Shown: one piece after another, positions 7,942 through 16,528 of the stretch
How positions within the stretch are numbered: position 1 is the first letter of the stretch
Layout of the letters: every line of letters starts with the position of its first letter
From: Haloferula sp. BvORR071
GTDB lineage: Bacteria > Verrucomicrobiota > Verrucomicrobiia > Verrucomicrobiales > Akkermansiaceae
Direction: 5' to 3'
DNA: 32,506 nt
NCBI RefSeq assembly: GCF_000739615.1
Contig: NZ_BATP01000009.1
Location: 1-32,506 of the forward strand
The notes under the pieces: model-generated
The model's input: the letters and a program-made list of their open reading frames with translations, nothing else
Database searches by the model: none
Told to the model about the DNA's origin: nothing
Translations under genes and position numbers: made by a program

Positions 7942-9099
7942 ATGAATCTAGCAGCTTTTTATCAGGAGCAGTTGTTCGGGGACTGTCTGCCGTTTTGGTT
8001 TCCGCGGGCGGTGGATGAGGAGTTTGGCGGGTTCTTGCATTGCTTTGACCGGGATGGGGCGCTGGTGGATAGCGACAAGTCGGTGTGGGCGCAGGGGCGG
8101 ATGAGCTGGATGCTGCTAACGCTGTATCTGGAGCATGAGCGGAAGCCGGAGTGGTTGGGGTGGGCGGAGAGCGGGTTGAGATTTTTGGAGGAGAAGTGCG
8201 TGGATCCGGTGGATGGGCGGATGTTCTTCCATGTGATGTGGGACGGGACGCCGGTGCGGAAGCGGCGCTACGCCTATAGCGAGAGTTTCGCAGCGATTGC
8301 GTTTGCGGCGCATGCGGCGGCGAGCGGAAGCGACGAGTCGGCGGAGAAGGCGCGGCATTGGTTTGGGAGATTCACGGAGTGGAATTTCACGCCGGGGTTG
8401 ATGCCGCCGAAGTTCGCGGGGACGCGGCCAATGGAGGGGATCGGGACGCGGATGATCACGCTGGTGACGGCGCAGGAGCTGCGGAAGCACTTGGGGGAAG
8501 ATGCTGCTTTAACAGGGTGGATCGACCGGTGCGTTGATGAGATTCGGCGACTATTCGTGAAGCCGGAGCTGAAGGTGGTGATGGAGTCGGTGGCACCGGA
8601 TGGATCGATCGTGGATCATTTCGATGGAAGGTTGTTGAACCCGGGGCATGCGATCGAGGCGGCTTGGTTTGTTTTGGAGGAGGCCGGGTATCGGGGTGAT
8701 GCGGAATTGGTGAAGCTGGGGTGCGAGATGTTAGATTGGATGTGGGAGCGAGGATGGGATGAGGAGCACGGCGGGCTGTTCTATTTCCGCGATGTGTATG
8801 GGAAGCCGGTTCAGGAGTATTGGCAGGACATGAAGTTCTGGTGGCCACATGATGAGGCTTTGATTGCCACGCTGATGGCCTATCGGATGGCGGGTGAGGC
8901 GCGGTATTTGGAATGGCATGAGAAGCTGCGGGTGTGGTCGTTCGGGAAGTTTGGGGATGAGGAATTTGGAGAGTGGTTTGGGTATTTGCGGAGGGATGGG
9001 GTGCCGGCGAATTCTTTGAAGGGTTCGTTGTGGAAGTCGTTCTTTCATCATCCTCGGGCCTTGTGGAGGTGTTGGGGGTTGGCGCGGGAGATGGTTTGA
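7942..9099 (+). CDS. nanE: N-acylglucosamine 2-epimerase (AGE/renin-binding-protein type), likely ManNAc to GlcNAc
   Basis: This 385-residue (alpha/alpha)6-barrel protein of the AGE family would interconvert N-acetylmannosamine and N-acetylglucosamine, the step after NanA. Family residues are visible: VWAQGR with Arg53, PGHAIEA with His236, PHDEALIA with His303, and LKGSLWKSFFHHPRAL with His368/369. Length is standard. Bacteroides uses the same unrelated-to-NanE(GH) type of epimerase in its nan locus, which supports the role. The start is taken as ATG 7942; GTG 7936 is in frame and adds two residues. No clear Shine-Dalgarno is seen. A 274-bp repeat-filled gap separates it from nanA, so it may have its own promoter. 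Cellobiose or mannose 2-epimerase activity cannot be excluded. Confidence 0.87.
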   Translation: MNLAAFYQEQLFGDCLPFWFPRAVDEEFGGFLHCFDRDGALVDSDKSVWAQGRMSWMLLTLYLEHERKPEWLGWAESGLRFLEEKCVDPVDGRMFFHVMWDGTPVRKRRYAYSESFAAIAFAAHAAASGSDESAEKARHWFGRFTEWNFTPGLMPPKFAGTRPMEGIGTRMITLVTAQELRKHLGEDAALTGWIDRCVDEIRRLFVKPELKVVMESVAPDGSIVDHFDGRLLNPGHAIEAAWFVLEEAGYRGDAELVKLGCEMLDWMWERGWDEEHGGLFYFRDVYGKPVQEYWQDMKFWWPHDEALIATLMAYRMAGEARYLEWHEKLRVWSFGKFGDEEFGEWFGYLRRDGVPANSLKGSLWKSFFHHPRALWRCWGLAREMV

Positions 9100-9155
9100 G
9101 GAATAGAACAGGACCAAGGCGTCAACCGGGGCCGGACGGTATCACCACACTACTT

Positions 9156-9246
9156 GCACCCCTTCAGGGTGCGTAATCCCTCGGTCCCAAACCTAGGGTT
9201 GCGCTTCGCTTGCCTTGGGCTTTCTCCGTGTCACCCCTTTGGGGCT
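9156..9246. repeat. REP-like element with several hairpins
   Basis: The 317-bp gap between the epimerase and the alpha-galactosidase holds no supported gene. It contains the hairpin gcaccccttcagggtgc (9156-9172), a central gcgcttcgc stem (about 9201-9209) and a second strong hairpin acccctttgggg (9233-9244), all within about 90 bp. The layout, a hairpin at each end with a smaller one between, resembles dispersed repetitive extragenic palindromes. The rest of the gap (9247-9416) shows nothing I can name. Confidence 0.55.
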
Positions 9247-9416
9247 CTTGAGACTTCTCGGCCCTTCCGTCGCCTCCTTGTCGGCCTTCCCATAGCTGCT
9301 TTCCGCCGCCTTGCTGGTGATTCCCCTTCCCCACCCAAAAAGGCGACAGGCTTTCCTAGCGCGGGCGGGGGTGGCAGGGTAGATCGGTAGTCGTTCCGAA
9401 CCCAAGTCGAACCCCA

Positions 9417-12008
9417 ATGATGATCTCCCGCCGCAGTCTTTGTTCCGCCGCGCTTGTTCTCGCTCCGCTGGTTTCGGCGGCGGAGACGACGGATCTCGCC
9501 ACCCTGCCCTCTCCGGAGCTGAGCATCACGCAGGATTGGGCGGAAGCGCGGACAAATCTATCGGTGGATGGACACGCGCTGAAGGTGGGGGGCAAGAGCT
9601 ATGCTTCGGGGATCGGGACGCATGCGACCTCGGACTGGACGCTGGCACTGGAGGGCGAGGCGACGGAGCTAAGCGGGGCTTGCGGGGTGGATGATGAGGT
9701 GAGCGGCAAGGCATCGTTGCAATTCTCGATCGAGGGCGATGGCAAGGAGTTGTGGAAGAGTCCGCTGATGCACAAGGGGGATGCGGCGGTGCCATTCCAA
9801 GTGAAGCTCGGCGGAGTGAAGGCGCTGCGGCTGCGGGTGAATGATGGAGGCGATGGCAGCTCGGAGGATCATGCGGACTGGCTGGATCTGAAGCTGGAGC
9901 ATTCGGGCAAGGCGGCCTTTTCCAACAACGCGATCACGGTGGGAACGGAGGCACTGGTGTGGACCTTTTCCGTGAACCAAGGGAAGCTGGAGCAGCGGCG
10001 CTTCGGGCTGAAGGACGCGCCGGACAAGACACCGGCGCCGGGGATCTATGCCTATCCCGACTACATCGACCGCAATGCGGACGTGGCCTTGCTGGAGCCG
10101 ACGCTGGATGTGCTCGCCGCGAACGGGCTGCGCAACCTGGCGCTACGCTTCGACTCCAAGGATGTCCGACAGGTCGGCCCGGGCGTGGTGCAAACGAATA
10201 TCCGACTGAAGGATGCGGTGAGCGGCATGGGCTCGGAGCTGCACTTCCTGGCGCACGAGAAGGAGAACGTCATCGAGGTGTGGTCCACAATCACGAACGC
10301 CAGCAAGGAGGCAGTGACTTTGCTGCGCTTCGATTCCTTCTCCTTCTCGCTGGGCGGGAAGGATCTTCACCTGACCACCTTCCGCGGAGGCTGGGCGGAC
10401 GAGATGAATTGGAATGAGGCGCCGATCGGCACGGGGCTGCGGCGGATCGGCAACCAGACATTCACCCACCCGACTCACGGGTATAGCAGCAGCTTCGTGC
10501 TGAGCGAGGGAACGGCCCAGGAAGAGAGCGGACGCGTGGTCGCGGGCTCCCTGGCCTGGTCGGGGAACTGGCACCTGGATTTCCAGAGCGAATATAAGGA
10601 GCAGGTGCGGGTAAGCGGCGGGATCAATCCCTTCCAGCCCCAGAGCCTGGCCGCCGGGGCGAATCTGGAGACGCCGCGGCTGATCCTGACGGCATCGGGC
10701 CATGGCAAGGGCGAGGCCTCGCGGAACTTCCACCACTGGGCGCTGAAAAACGGTGTGCGGCAGGTCGAGGTGACCCGGCCGGTGATCCTGAACAGCTGGG
10801 ACGGCGCCTACTTCAGCTTCGATGAAGCACGGCTGCTGGCGATGATGGATGCGGCGACCAAGGTGGGAGCGGAGATGTTCGTGCTGGATGACGGGTGGTT
10901 CGGCAATGGCGTGAATGCCCGCAACGATGACAAGGCCGGGCTGGGCGATTGGCAGACCAATCACGAGAAGCTGCCGCACGACCTGCAGTGGCTGGCGGAG
11001 CAGGCGCAGAGCCGCGGGCTGAAATTCGGGCTGTGGGTGGAGCCGGAGATGGTGAACCCGCGCAGTGAGCTCTTCCAGAAGCATCCGGACTGGGCGGTGA
11101 AGCTGCAGGAACGCGAGCAGCGGCTGGGGCGGAATCAACTGCCGCTGGATCTGTCGAAGCCGGAGGTGGAGGAGTTCATGTACCAGACGGTGGCTGGCCT
11201 GTTAGACAAGTATCCGGGGATCGAATACATCAAGTGGGACAACAACGGCCACCTGCAGGATGCGGGCTCGCAAGGCGCCAACGCGGCGGGGCAGATGAAC
11301 ATGACCACGGAGATGACGCAGGCCTACTACCGCGTGCTGGACCGACTGGTGGCGAAGTATCCCAAGATCATCTTCCAGGACTGCGCGAGCGGCGGCGGGC
11401 GGGCGGAGTATGGTGCGCTGCAGCGGCACGCGGAATTCTGGGCGAGTGACAACCAGAATCCGCTCAAGCGCCTGCACATGCACTGGGGCTACACGCATTT
11501 CTTCCCGCCGATGGCCTGCGCGGCGCATGTCGCCGAGTCATTCGATTCCGGGAAGTTCCCGCTGAAGTTCCGCATGGATGTGGCGATGACCGCGCGGCTG
11601 GGCCTGGAACTGGATCCCTCGCACTTAAAGGATGCCGATATCGCGGAATTGCGCCGGGGCATCGATGACTACAAGCGGCTGCGGCCGCTCCTGCACAGTG
11701 GCGAGATCTTCCGCGGGGTATCGCCGTATGGATCGGACCTCTGCACGCATACGGTGGTGGCAGAGGACAAGTCGCGGGCGGTTTTCTTCGCATTCCGGAA
11801 GCAGAATGAGCACGGCACCCACGGTGAGAATCTGAAGGTGCCCGGCTTGGATGCAGCGAAGCGCTATCGGGTGACGGAGGTGGATGCCGGAGCGGCGCCC
11901 CGCGTGAGGACAGGAACTTTCGAGGGGAAGGATCTGCTAGAGAAAGGACTGCCGGTAACTTGGGACAAGGGCCCGGAGAGTGCGGTGGTGGAGCTGGAGG
12001 TAGAGTAG
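9417..12008 (+). CDS. secreted GH36 alpha-galactosidase with N-terminal NPCBM domain
   Basis: This 863-residue enzyme should hydrolyse terminal alpha-galactosyl residues. A signal peptide (arginines then SAALVLAPLVSAAE, residues 10-23) indicates export. Residues about 27-163 form an NPCBM-type carbohydrate-binding domain (GIGTHATSDW, then ACGVDDE and LRLRVNDGGDG). The GH36 part follows: N-terminal beta-sandwich about 170-440, then a TIM barrel starting at RPVILNSWDGAYF. VLDDGWFG (489-496), GLWVEPEMV (538-546), the nucleophile Asp608 in YIKWDNNG, DCASGGGR (655-662) and the acid/base Asp678 in WASDNQNP are all present. It lies after the sialic acid genes and may share their glycan source, but no overlap links them. 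Confidence 0.94.
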   Translation: MMISRRSLCSAALVLAPLVSAAETTDLATLPSPELSITQDWAEARTNLSVDGHALKVGGKSYASGIGTHATSDWTLALEGEATELSGACGVDDEVSGKASLQFSIEGDGKELWKSPLMHKGDAAVPFQVKLGGVKALRLRVNDGGDGSSEDHADWLDLKLEHSGKAAFSNNAITVGTEALVWTFSVNQGKLEQRRFGLKDAPDKTPAPGIYAYPDYIDRNADVALLEPTLDVLAANGLRNLALRFDSKDVRQVGPGVVQTNIRLKDAVSGMGSELHFLAHEKENVIEVWSTITNASKEAVTLLRFDSFSFSLGGKDLHLTTFRGGWADEMNWNEAPIGTGLRRIGNQTFTHPTHGYSSSFVLSEGTAQEESGRVVAGSLAWSGNWHLDFQSEYKEQVRVSGGINPFQPQSLAAGANLETPRLILTASGHGKGEASRNFHHWALKNGVRQVEVTRPVILNSWDGAYFSFDEARLLAMMDAATKVGAEMFVLDDGWFGNGVNARNDDKAGLGDWQTNHEKLPHDLQWLAEQAQSRGLKFGLWVEPEMVNPRSELFQKHPDWAVKLQEREQRLGRNQLPLDLSKPEVEEFMYQTVAGLLDKYPGIEYIKWDNNGHLQDAGSQGANAAGQMNMTTEMTQAYYRVLDRLVAKYPKIIFQDCASGGGRAEYGALQRHAEFWASDNQNPLKRLHMHWGYTHFFPPMACAAHVAESFDSGKFPLKFRMDVAMTARLGLELDPSHLKDADIAELRRGIDDYKRLRPLLHSGEIFRGVSPYGSDLCTHTVVAEDKSRAVFFAFRKQNEHGTHGENLKVPGLDAAKRYRVTEVDAGAAPRVRTGTFEGKDLLEKGLPVTWDKGPESAVVELEVE

Positions 12009-12122
12009 GATTGCCCGAGCAAGATGAAGGATCCGGCCGAAGGGTACGTGACTAACGCCGATTCCGCTTGGACGCAAAGCAAGCGGTGCTCAGCTCCTGC
12101 ATCAGTTGATCTGCTCGCCGTA

Positions 12123-12142
12123 CCCGGCACTCGCGTGCCGGG
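12123..12142. terminator. strong hairpin between convergent genes
   Basis: Perfect 8-bp arms cccggcac and gtgccggg with a tcgc loop lie between the alpha-galactosidase and the convergent oxidoreductase gene. A second small inverted repeat (gtcctgtcgggac) follows at about 12155-12167. There is no T tract, so it may be a REP-like palindrome that also stops transcription. Confidence 0.45.
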
Positions 12143-12214
12143 CTATTATGAACCGTCCTGTCGGGACGAAGAAAGGTCCACGAAATCGAGCTAGCGGCCC
12201 CTGCCTTCAGGCCA

Positions 12215-13363
12215 TCAGATCACAGGGACATCCACCCAGCAGCCCTTCTTGTGACTCTCCCAACTCAGCTCGGCGAGCTGCACACCCTTCGCGCCTTCGC
12301 GCAGGGTCCAGCGGAAGGGTTCGTCATTCACGACGTGCTTGAGGAAGAGCTCCCACTGGATCTTGAAGGCGTTGTCGAAGGGCACTTGGTCCGGCACCTC
12401 GGTCCAGCGGTCGTAGTAGTTGATCGGGCTGTCGATGTCCGGATTCCAGATCGGCCGCGGGGTCACGCTCTCGTGCTGGGCCCAGCACTTGCGCAGGCCG
12501 ACGATTGCGGAGCCCTTCATGCCATCGACCTGCAGGGTCAGCAGGTCATCGCGGCGGACGCGGACGTTCCATGAGGAATTGAACTGGCAGGTGATGCCGG
12601 TATCGGTCTCGAAGATCGCATAGGCGGAATCATCGGCGGTGCAGTTGAAGGGCTTGCCGTCTTCATCGAAGCGCTGCTCGACGTGCGTGGCGGCCTTGCA
12701 GAAGACGCGGGTGACGTTGCCGAAGAGGTTATCGATCACGTAACGCCAGTGGCAGTGCATGTCGATGATCATGCCGCCGCCGTCTTCCTCGCGGTAGTTC
12801 CAGCTCGGACGCTGGATCGGCTGGCCTTCATACTCGCCGGTGAAGACCCAGTAGCCGAACTCGCCGCGGACGCTGAGGATCTTGCCGAAGAACCCCTGCT
12901 CCTTGAGAAGCTGGTATTTGCGCAGGCCCGGCAACCACAGCTTATCCTGCACTGCGCCGTTCTTCACGCCGGCCTTCTCCGCGACCTCGGCGATGCGCAG
13001 GGCCTCGCTGAAGGACACCGCGGTCGGCTTCTCGCAGTAGATGTGCTTGCCCGCGGCAATCGCCTTTTCTAGGAAGCCGATGCGATAGGGCGTGCCCGAG
13101 GCATCGAAGAAGATCTCGTTGTGGGGATCGGCAAGCGCAGCATCCAGATCTGTGGTGAAGCGCTCGACGCCATACTTGGTCGCCAGTTCCCGGAGCTTGT
13201 CTTCGTTGCGACCGGTGAGGATCGGATCCGGGATCACCCGCGTGTCGCCGCAGACCACCCCACCCTGCTCGCGGATCGCGAGGATCGAGCGGACGAGGTG
13301 CTGGTTCGTGCCCATGCGTCCGGTGACGCCGTTGAGGATGATGCCGAGTTTCTTGGTGTTCAT
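12215..13363 (-). CDS. Gfo/Idh/MocA family oxidoreductase
   Basis: This 382-residue NAD(P)-dependent dehydrogenase probably acts on a sugar, polyol or keto-sugar. The Rossmann start is unusual: GVTGRMGTNQH (12-22) replaces the normal GxGxxG followed by a short helix. The family EKP motif is at 111-113 (YCEKPTAVS). The active-site region contains GGGMIIDMHCHWRYV with Asp201, His203 and His205. ATG 13363 is taken as start; a TTG five codons upstream is in frame but unlikely. It is the last gene of a five-gene minus-strand operon that begins with the DapA-like gene at 16522. The precise substrate is unknown. Confidence 0.9.
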   Translation of the reverse strand: MNTKKLGIILNGVTGRMGTNQHLVRSILAIREQGGVVCGDTRVIPDPILTGRNEDKLRELATKYGVERFTTDLDAALADPHNEIFFDASGTPYRIGFLEKAIAAGKHIYCEKPTAVSFSEALRIAEVAEKAGVKNGAVQDKLWLPGLRKYQLLKEQGFFGKILSVRGEFGYWVFTGEYEGQPIQRPSWNYREEDGGGMIIDMHCHWRYVIDNLFGNVTRVFCKAATHVEQRFDEDGKPFNCTADDSAYAIFETDTGITCQFNSSWNVRVRRDDLLTLQVDGMKGSAIVGLRKCWAQHESVTPRPIWNPDIDSPINYYDRWTEVPDQVPFDNAFKIQWELFLKHVVNDEPFRWTLREGAKGVQLAELSWESHKKGCWVDVPVI

Positions 13364-13421
13364 AAAAAGCGGAGACAAAAGAGGGGAAGACTTCAGACAG
13401 AAGGCTGGAGGAATAAGGTCG

Positions 13422-13718
13422 CTACTCGTAAAGCTTCCCCATCAGGAGGATCTCGGCGCAGCGCGCCCAGGGATTCTCGGGCGGAGTATAGAGAGGCAAG
13501 CCGTGCTTCGACCCAACTGCCCATCCCTCCGCAGCGAAGAGGAAGCTGGAGATCGTGTGATTTTCCCAGCCATTGGCACCCCGTCCGCAGGGATCGACGG
13601 GATGTGGAGGCTCACCCGCTTCTTCCACCGCCCGGTCATCCGCCAATGCCCGTAGAAATCCGATGAACGACTCTTCGTCATGCACCTCCTCGGCAAGCTG
13701 GTGAAGATCGCGTTTCAA
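13422..13718 (-). CDS. small DUF7660-like protein
   Basis: This 98-residue soluble protein has an acidic N-terminal helix (LHQLAEEVHDEESFIGFLRA), a conserved-looking DD pair, and GWENHTISSFLFAAEGWAV near residues 51-69. The pattern (FL..LxxD, then GWEN.tI..FL.a...W) is that of the DUF7660 family, which has no known function. The only usable start is TTG at 13718; there is no in-frame ATG before residue 93. It sits 27 bp after the TIM-barrel isomerase gene and 58 bp before the oxidoreductase gene, so it is part of the sugar operon. Expression as a protein is likely from the motif match, but the function is not inferable. Confidence 0.68.
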   Translation of the reverse strand: MKRDLHQLAEEVHDEESFIGFLRALADDRAVEEAGEPPHPVDPCGRGANGWENHTISSFLFAAEGWAVGSKHGLPLYTPPENPWARCAEILLMGKLYE

Positions 13719-13745
13719 GATGGTGTCGGGTGGGCGGGATTGGAT

Positions 13746-14558
13746 CTAGAGGTCAGCGCAGCTTGCGATGATTTTGTCCAAGAACTGGTGCTGGTTTTCC
13801 GCCCAATACTTGCGGGAGAAGATCTCCACCTCGGTCAGGCCGTTGAAGCCCGCAGCCTTCACCATCTTCGCGATGCGGGCGGAGGCGTTCACCCCTTCTC
13901 CGGGCAAGCCGCGGTCTAGCAGGACATGGTCGAAGTCCGGTTTGAATTCGCAGACGTGGAAGGCGAAGAGCCGGCCCGCAGCGGCGCAGCGCTGGATTTG
14001 AGCTTCAAGGCCGGTCTCCCACCAAACGTGGAAGACATCGAGGGCGACACCCACCAGCGGATGATTGAGGGATTCGGCGAGGTCGTTCGCATCCTTCATC
14101 GAAGCCACCGCGGAGCGGTCGCCGGCATACATCGGGTGCAGTGGCTCGATCGCCAGCCGGATCCCGGAGCTCTCCGCTTGTGGCAAGAGAGCAGCGATGC
14201 CTTCGCGGATCTGGTCGAGGTTTTCCTCCGGCGTCTGGCCAATGGTTGCGCCACAGACGAGCACGATCATCGGCAAGCCGAGTACTTCCGCCTCGCGGAG
14301 CGCTTCCCTGTTGGTAGCGATACCCGCTTCACGGGTAGCCGCATCCTTGCCGGTGAAGAAGCCGCCGCGCACCAGGCTGACCTTGCGCAGGCCGCTGTCA
14401 TCAAGACGCTTCCTGACCAGCTTCAAATCCTCCCCCGCGACCGTCTCGCGCCACACGGAAATCCCGCCGATGCCGCGGCGGGCATAGTTCTCGATGCACT
14501 CGTGGATCGACCACGGCTTGTTCGTGAAGGTATGGATGGCGAGCTGATCCGGATTCAT
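13746..14558 (-). CDS. sugar phosphate isomerase/epimerase (xylose-isomerase-like TIM barrel)
   Basis: This 270-residue protein belongs to the AP-endonuclease-2/xylose isomerase-like TIM-barrel family. The expected metal ligands are in place: Glu138 in AIEPLHP, Asp174 in VALDVFHVWW, His201 in FHVCEF, and Glu243/Glu245 in EVEIFS. Such enzymes isomerise or epimerise ketoses or act on keto-sugar derivatives with a divalent metal. Its ATG overlaps the stop of the LacI-family gene by 4 bp (ATGA), so the two are translationally coupled. The substrate is unknown; context suggests a step between the operon's dehydrogenase and aldolase-like enzyme. Confidence 0.88.
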   Translation of the reverse strand: MNPDQLAIHTFTNKPWSIHECIENYARRGIGGISVWRETVAGEDLKLVRKRLDDSGLRKVSLVRGGFFTGKDAATREAGIATNREALREAEVLGLPMIVLVCGATIGQTPEENLDQIREGIAALLPQAESSGIRLAIEPLHPMYAGDRSAVASMKDANDLAESLNHPLVGVALDVFHVWWETGLEAQIQRCAAAGRLFAFHVCEFKPDFDHVLLDRGLPGEGVNASARIAKMVKAAGFNGLTEVEIFSRKYWAENQHQFLDKIIASCADL

Positions 14559-15541
14559 GGTGTCGAGTCTCCCACGATCAAGCGGCCGGTCACGCGCAGC
14601 AGCGCGGCGGGAGCCTTGTTGTCGATGATCTCGGCCTGCAAGCGGGTGGCCGCATAACGTGCGAGTTCTTCCACTGGCAGATTGACGGTCGTGAGCAGCG
14701 GGCGGGAAAGGCGCCGGACCGGTGAATCGTCGAAGCCCGTGACGGCAATGCTGCGCGGCACCGCCACGCCAAGACGATCGAGTTCGCTCAGCACCACGGT
14801 GCCGACGATGTCGTTCACGCAGACCAGCACGTTGGCATGCTTCGTGGCTGCGGCCACGCGCTCGGTCTGGATCGAGGCAATATCGGGAAACTCGATGCAG
14901 TGTTTGGCGCGGTCAAAGTCGATGCCGCGCCGCTGGCAGGCTTGCTCGAAGCCATCCAGACGTTCTTCGTGGATCTGCCCGAGTCCCTCGATGCTGACGA
15001 AGCGGGCGCGGATTTCTGGAATTGTCGCACGCAGGTGGTCCAGCAGATCGAGCATGCCCGCGGCATGGTCGGAAGCCACACAGGGCAGTCCAGGGATAGC
15101 GCGATTCAGCACCACGAAGGGCGTGCCATGCTCGCGCAGGCTCTTAAGCGTCTGCTGCGAGGGGCGGTGGAAGGCGAAGATGAAGGCATCGATGTCTCCG
15201 CCCTTTTTGTGCGGATAGGGATCGAAGTCCGGTGCATTCACCTCGCAGAGCAGGTTCAGCCCGCACTGGGTAAAGCCGACCCGCAATCCCTCGACCAAGG
15301 CCGCCAGATCGTAGAAGAGCGCACGCTCCGGTTCCAGATGCCGCGGCAAGACCAGCTTCACGCTCAGGATCGCGCGGCCGCGGTGGCGGCGGATACTACG
15401 TTTCTCGTAGCCCAGGCGCTTCGCCGTGGCGGCCACCTTCTTGCGGACTTCCACCCCTACCAGGCGCGAACCATTCAGCGCCCGTGAAACGGTCGCCGAG
15501 GAGATGCCCAATTCGCGGGCGATGTCGTCGATGGTTGGCAT
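14555..15541 (-). CDS. LacI family transcriptional regulator
   Basis: This 328-residue regulator has the N-terminal LacI helix-turn-helix (TIDDIARELGISSATVSRAL, residues 3-22) followed by a periplasmic-binding-protein-like sensor domain (about 60-328; FVVLNRAIPGLPCVASDHAA and AVTGFDDSPVRRL are typical). The hinge is atypical: the leucine that wedges into operator DNA (Leu56 in E. coli LacI) aligns with Arg54 in SIRRHRGRA. It is the second gene of the operon, 33 bp after the DapA-like gene. It probably controls this operon and perhaps the divergent isomerase gene through the palindrome at 16532-16545. The effector is unknown. Confidence 0.92.
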   Translation of the reverse strand: MPTIDDIARELGISSATVSRALNGSRLVGVEVRKKVAATAKRLGYEKRSIRRHRGRAILSVKLVLPRHLEPERALFYDLAALVEGLRVGFTQCGLNLLCEVNAPDFDPYPHKKGGDIDAFIFAFHRPSQQTLKSLREHGTPFVVLNRAIPGLPCVASDHAAGMLDLLDHLRATIPEIRARFVSIEGLGQIHEERLDGFEQACQRRGIDFDRAKHCIEFPDIASIQTERVAAATKHANVLVCVNDIVGTVVLSELDRLGVAVPRSIAVTGFDDSPVRRLSRPLLTTVNLPVEELARYAATRLQAEIIDNKAPAALLRVTGRLIVGDSTP

Positions 15542-15574
15542 GGAGGAGAAAGATTAGAGCGGAGAACGGAGAGC

Positions 15575-16522
15575 CTAGACTTCGTAGCCGAGGCGCTTTG
15601 CGCAATCCTGCATGATGCCAGCTTCCCATTCGGGGCGCCGCGGGCAGAGTTTGTGCGGCTCGGAAGTCGGGATGCGGCCGAGGAGATGTTGAAAGACCGC
15701 GCAGCTGTGCTTGTAGGCCGGCACGGGAGCCCGGAAGCCGACGTTGCCGAGATACTGAAGAGCGTCGTTGAGTTCCGCGTAGCGTTCGTCGCCTTCGAGC
15801 CAGTATTTGTCGCGCTCGGCGAACTTCTCCGGGCAGAAGGTGGCGAGGCCCAGCAGGTAGTCCGAGCCGTATTCGATCATGTCGATCCCCAGGTCATTGC
15901 CGGTGAAGATCATGAAGTCCGGGCGGACTTCGTCCCGGATCTCCAGGCGGCGCAGTTCCTTGCCGCGGTCGAGCGAGGAATGCTTGATCCCCTTCAGGGC
16001 GGGCACGGTCATCAGCCCGCGGATCGTCTCCTCGTCGTAGATCATGCCGTTCGGCGCGAACATCTTGCCGAGCTCGAAGCCGAAGACCGATTCGTGTCCC
16101 TCGCAGACCTTGGCATAGAGTTCGACGATCTTGTCCGGCGCCCAGTCGTGGAAGCGCGTGGTTTGGAAGAGGATCGGGGTGCCGCCAAAGGAGACGATCT
16201 CATCCATCTGCCGGCGGTAGAGGTCCACCAAGTCCCCTTCCAAGCCTTCCACGAAAACCCCGGCCACGAAGTCGCGACGGCCTTGGATCACGCCCTTGGT
16301 GATGCCCAGGATCTCGGTGCGCTCGGCGGCGGTCAGGTAGTTCGCATAGCCGGTGTCCATATTCACCGCGCAACCGAGACCTGCATCGGTGGTTCTAGCC
16401 ACGGCCTGCTCGAAGGCGCTGCGGGCGATCGATCCATCGGCCTCGAAGGGCAGCAGGCAGGCGGCGTATCCGGTGATCTTGCGCCGGAAGCGCTTCGCGG
16501 CGTGGCGGGTCTCAAGCGACAT
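15575..16522 (-). CDS. divergent DapA-family (dihydrodipicolinate synthase-like) aldolase/lyase
   Basis: This 315-residue TIM-barrel protein has the Schiff-base lysine of the DapA/NanA superfamily (LKGIKHSS, Lys180), so pyruvate-type or other class I aldolase chemistry is likely. Two other hallmarks are changed. The GTTGE carboxylate-binding loop is NMDTGY (54-59), and the tyrosine normally about 28 residues before the lysine aligns with Phe149 (FGFELGK). It is therefore not a standard dihydrodipicolinate synthase or sialic acid lyase. Start is ATG 16522, since the upstream in-frame ATG at 16558 would include the promoter. It is the first gene of the LacI-controlled operon. The substrate is unknown, perhaps a keto-sugar acid or branched keto-sugar. 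Confidence 0.83.
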   Translation of the reverse strand: MSLETRHAAKRFRRKITGYAACLLPFEADGSIARSAFEQAVARTTDAGLGCAVNMDTGYANYLTAAERTEILGITKGVIQGRRDFVAGVFVEGLEGDLVDLYRRQMDEIVSFGGTPILFQTTRFHDWAPDKIVELYAKVCEGHESVFGFELGKMFAPNGMIYDEETIRGLMTVPALKGIKHSSLDRGKELRRLEIRDEVRPDFMIFTGNDLGIDMIEYGSDYLLGLATFCPEKFAERDKYWLEGDERYAELNDALQYLGNVGFRAPVPAYKHSCAVFQHLLGRIPTSEPHKLCPRRPEWEAGIMQDCAKRLGYEV

Positions 16523-16528
16523 GGCTGG

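Noticed and set aside
9100..9416. Short open frames in the gap before the alpha-galactosidase
   Set aside because: They read through the hairpins of a REP-like element and show no protein family features.
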